Below are positions 5,484 through 5,994 of a stretch of 5,994 nucleotides of DNA, piece after piece. The DNA lies in the NCBI GenBank assembly GCA_900555345.1, contig USKS01000106.1:1-5994 (forward strand). Direction: 5' to 3'. Source of the stretch: an uncultured Eubacteriales bacterium. GTDB lineage: Bacteria; Bacillota_A; Clostridia; Oscillospirales; CAG-272. The translations under genes were made by a program, and so were the position numbers. A model generated the notes under the pieces. That model made no database searches. It saw only the letters and a program-made list of their open reading frames with translations, and had not been told where the DNA came from. Each line of letters begins with the position of its first letter. The stretch's first letter is position 1.

Positions 5484-5858
5484 TTGCAAATCAGGCGAGG
5501 CGACATATTTTACGCCGATCTCAGTCCCGTGGTCGGCAGCGAGCAGGGGGGACTGCGCCCCGTGCTCATTGTGCAGAACGATGTGGGCAACAGGTACAGC
5601 CCTACGGTAATTGCCGCCGCAATAACCTCAAAGCTCAGTAAATCCAAGCTGCCGACGCATATTGATGTCTATGCCGAGCGGGTAGGGCTTCAGCGCGATT
5701 CGGTGGTGCTATTGGAGCAGATGAGGACTATTGACAAACAGCGCCTTAAGGAAAAAATGGGACACCTTGACGACGACGCCATGCACGCCGTGGACACGGC
5801 AATAAGCGTGAGTCTCGGGCTCGGCGGCGATACCGCCGGCGGAGACGCTATCGGTTAG
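5484..5858 (+). CDS. mazF: MazF/EndoA (PemK-like) mRNA interferase toxin
   Basis: MazF dimers cleave single-stranded mRNA at short motifs; Bacillus EndoA prefers UACAU. The 124-aa protein starts [20 protein letters not shown] and closely follows B. subtilis EndoA (116 aa). It has the RGD motif (5-7), the S1-S2 loop [16 protein letters not shown] (18-33) with catalytic Arg25, Thr48 in AAAITSK (44-50), and [13 protein letters not shown]. Arg25 and Thr48 fall at exactly the Bacillus positions when TTG at 5484 is the start; the upstream GTG at 5475 would add three residues. The last part (ISVSLGLGG then DTAGGDAIG) is about eight residues longer than in Bacillus. The catalytic pair is intact, so it is probably active. 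No MazE-type antitoxin lies within 300 nt upstream or between the gene and the window edge. It is divergent from spoVM and appears to stand alone. Confidence 0.95.
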   Translation: MQIRRGDIFYADLSPVVGSEQGGLRPVLIVQNDVGNRYSPTVIAAAITSKLSKSKLPTHIDVYAERVGLQRDSVVLLEQMRTIDKQRLKEKMGHLDDDAMHAVDTAISVSLGLGGDTAGGDAIG

Positions 5859-5860
5859 AG

Positions 5861-5994
5861 GACGTAAAAATCCGCATGGGCTCCGCGCCATGCAGGAGAA
5901 CGGTTTTTATGGGGCTTCGCCCCGCAGGGAACGGTATTGGCGGGGCTGGGCGCCCCGCACCCCGACATGAGGGAAGGTATATATGCGGGGTTTC
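5861..5994 (+). repeat. Cluster of degenerate GC-rich hairpin repeats after mazF
   Basis: From just after the mazF stop the sequence repeats a motif of the form (A)TGGGG-loop-CCCC-GCAGG(A)GAACGGT. Best units are 5892-5926 and 5924-5959, which share GCA at their junction. A poorer one precedes them (about 5874-5904), and a fourth (about 5967-5994) is cut by the edge. Each of the first three forms a hairpin: GCATGG/CCATGC (5874-5893), GGGGC-TTC-GCCCC (5911-5923) and GCGGGGC-TGGGC-GCCCCGC (5940-5958). None is followed by a T-run, so they are not typical terminators. The pattern resembles dispersed intergenic palindromic repeats. Confidence 0.6.

Noticed and set aside
5983..5994. Possible start of a next plus-strand gene (ATG at 5983 after GAGGGAAGG)
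   Set aside because: Spacing would suit a ribosome site, but the same bases align with the preceding hairpin repeat units, so a fourth repeat copy is more likely. Only four codons are visible, too few to decide.

Overview
The window looks like the chromosome of a spore-forming Bacillota, probably a GC-rich Clostridia member such as an Oscillospiraceae/Ruminococcaceae-type gut organism. The evidence is strong AGGAGG-type ribosome sites, frequent GTG and TTG starts, AT-rich sigma-A-like promoters in otherwise GC-rich DNA, the PrpC/PrkC/RsgA gene trio typical of Gram-positive bacteria, a SpoVM-like sporulation micropeptide and a Bacillus EndoA-type MazF. The exact lineage cannot be fixed from the sequence alone.

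Layout. Most genes lie on the minus strand and read right to left. From the right: a 22-codon spoVM gene (5116-5184), a strong hairpin terminator (5021-5056), a 60-aa membrane microprotein (4762-4944), and a sigma-A-like promoter (4562-4590). This promoter heads a compact operon: prpC (PP2C phosphatase, 3731-4519), prkC (PASTA Ser/Thr kinase, 1849-3696), rsgA (ribosome-assembly GTPase, 773-1834), and a CobW-family metal GTPase running off the left edge (<1-729). Gaps inside the operon are 34, 14 and 43 nt. On the plus strand, mazF (5484-5858) diverges from spoVM across a 299-nt spacer. It is followed to the right edge by several degenerate, GC-rich hairpin repeats.

How the genes fit together. 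PrpC and PrkC form a reversible phosphorylation switch. PrkC senses peptidoglycan or lipid II fragments through its external PASTA domains, and PrpC reverses its phosphorylations. RsgA (CpgA) is a late 30S-subunit assembly GTPase and is a known PrkC/PrpC substrate in Bacillus, which explains the conserved clustering. In B. subtilis, as I recall it, rpe, thiN and spoVM follow this trio. Here spoVM lies upstream instead, and the gene after rsgA is a CobW-family GTPase with a long His-Glu tail. The neighbourhood is therefore the same but rearranged.

Main points of interest: the spoVM micropeptide, too short for normal ORF calling; a perfect 6-bp tandem repeat encoding the His-Glu tail of the CobW protein; an RsgA with an unusual G4 motif and a low-complexity insertion; a mazF without a visible antitoxin gene; overlapping oppositely directed promoters upstream of prpC; an unrecognised membrane microprotein; and the repeat cluster after mazF. 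Everything is read by eye from the sequence; family comparisons are from memory.
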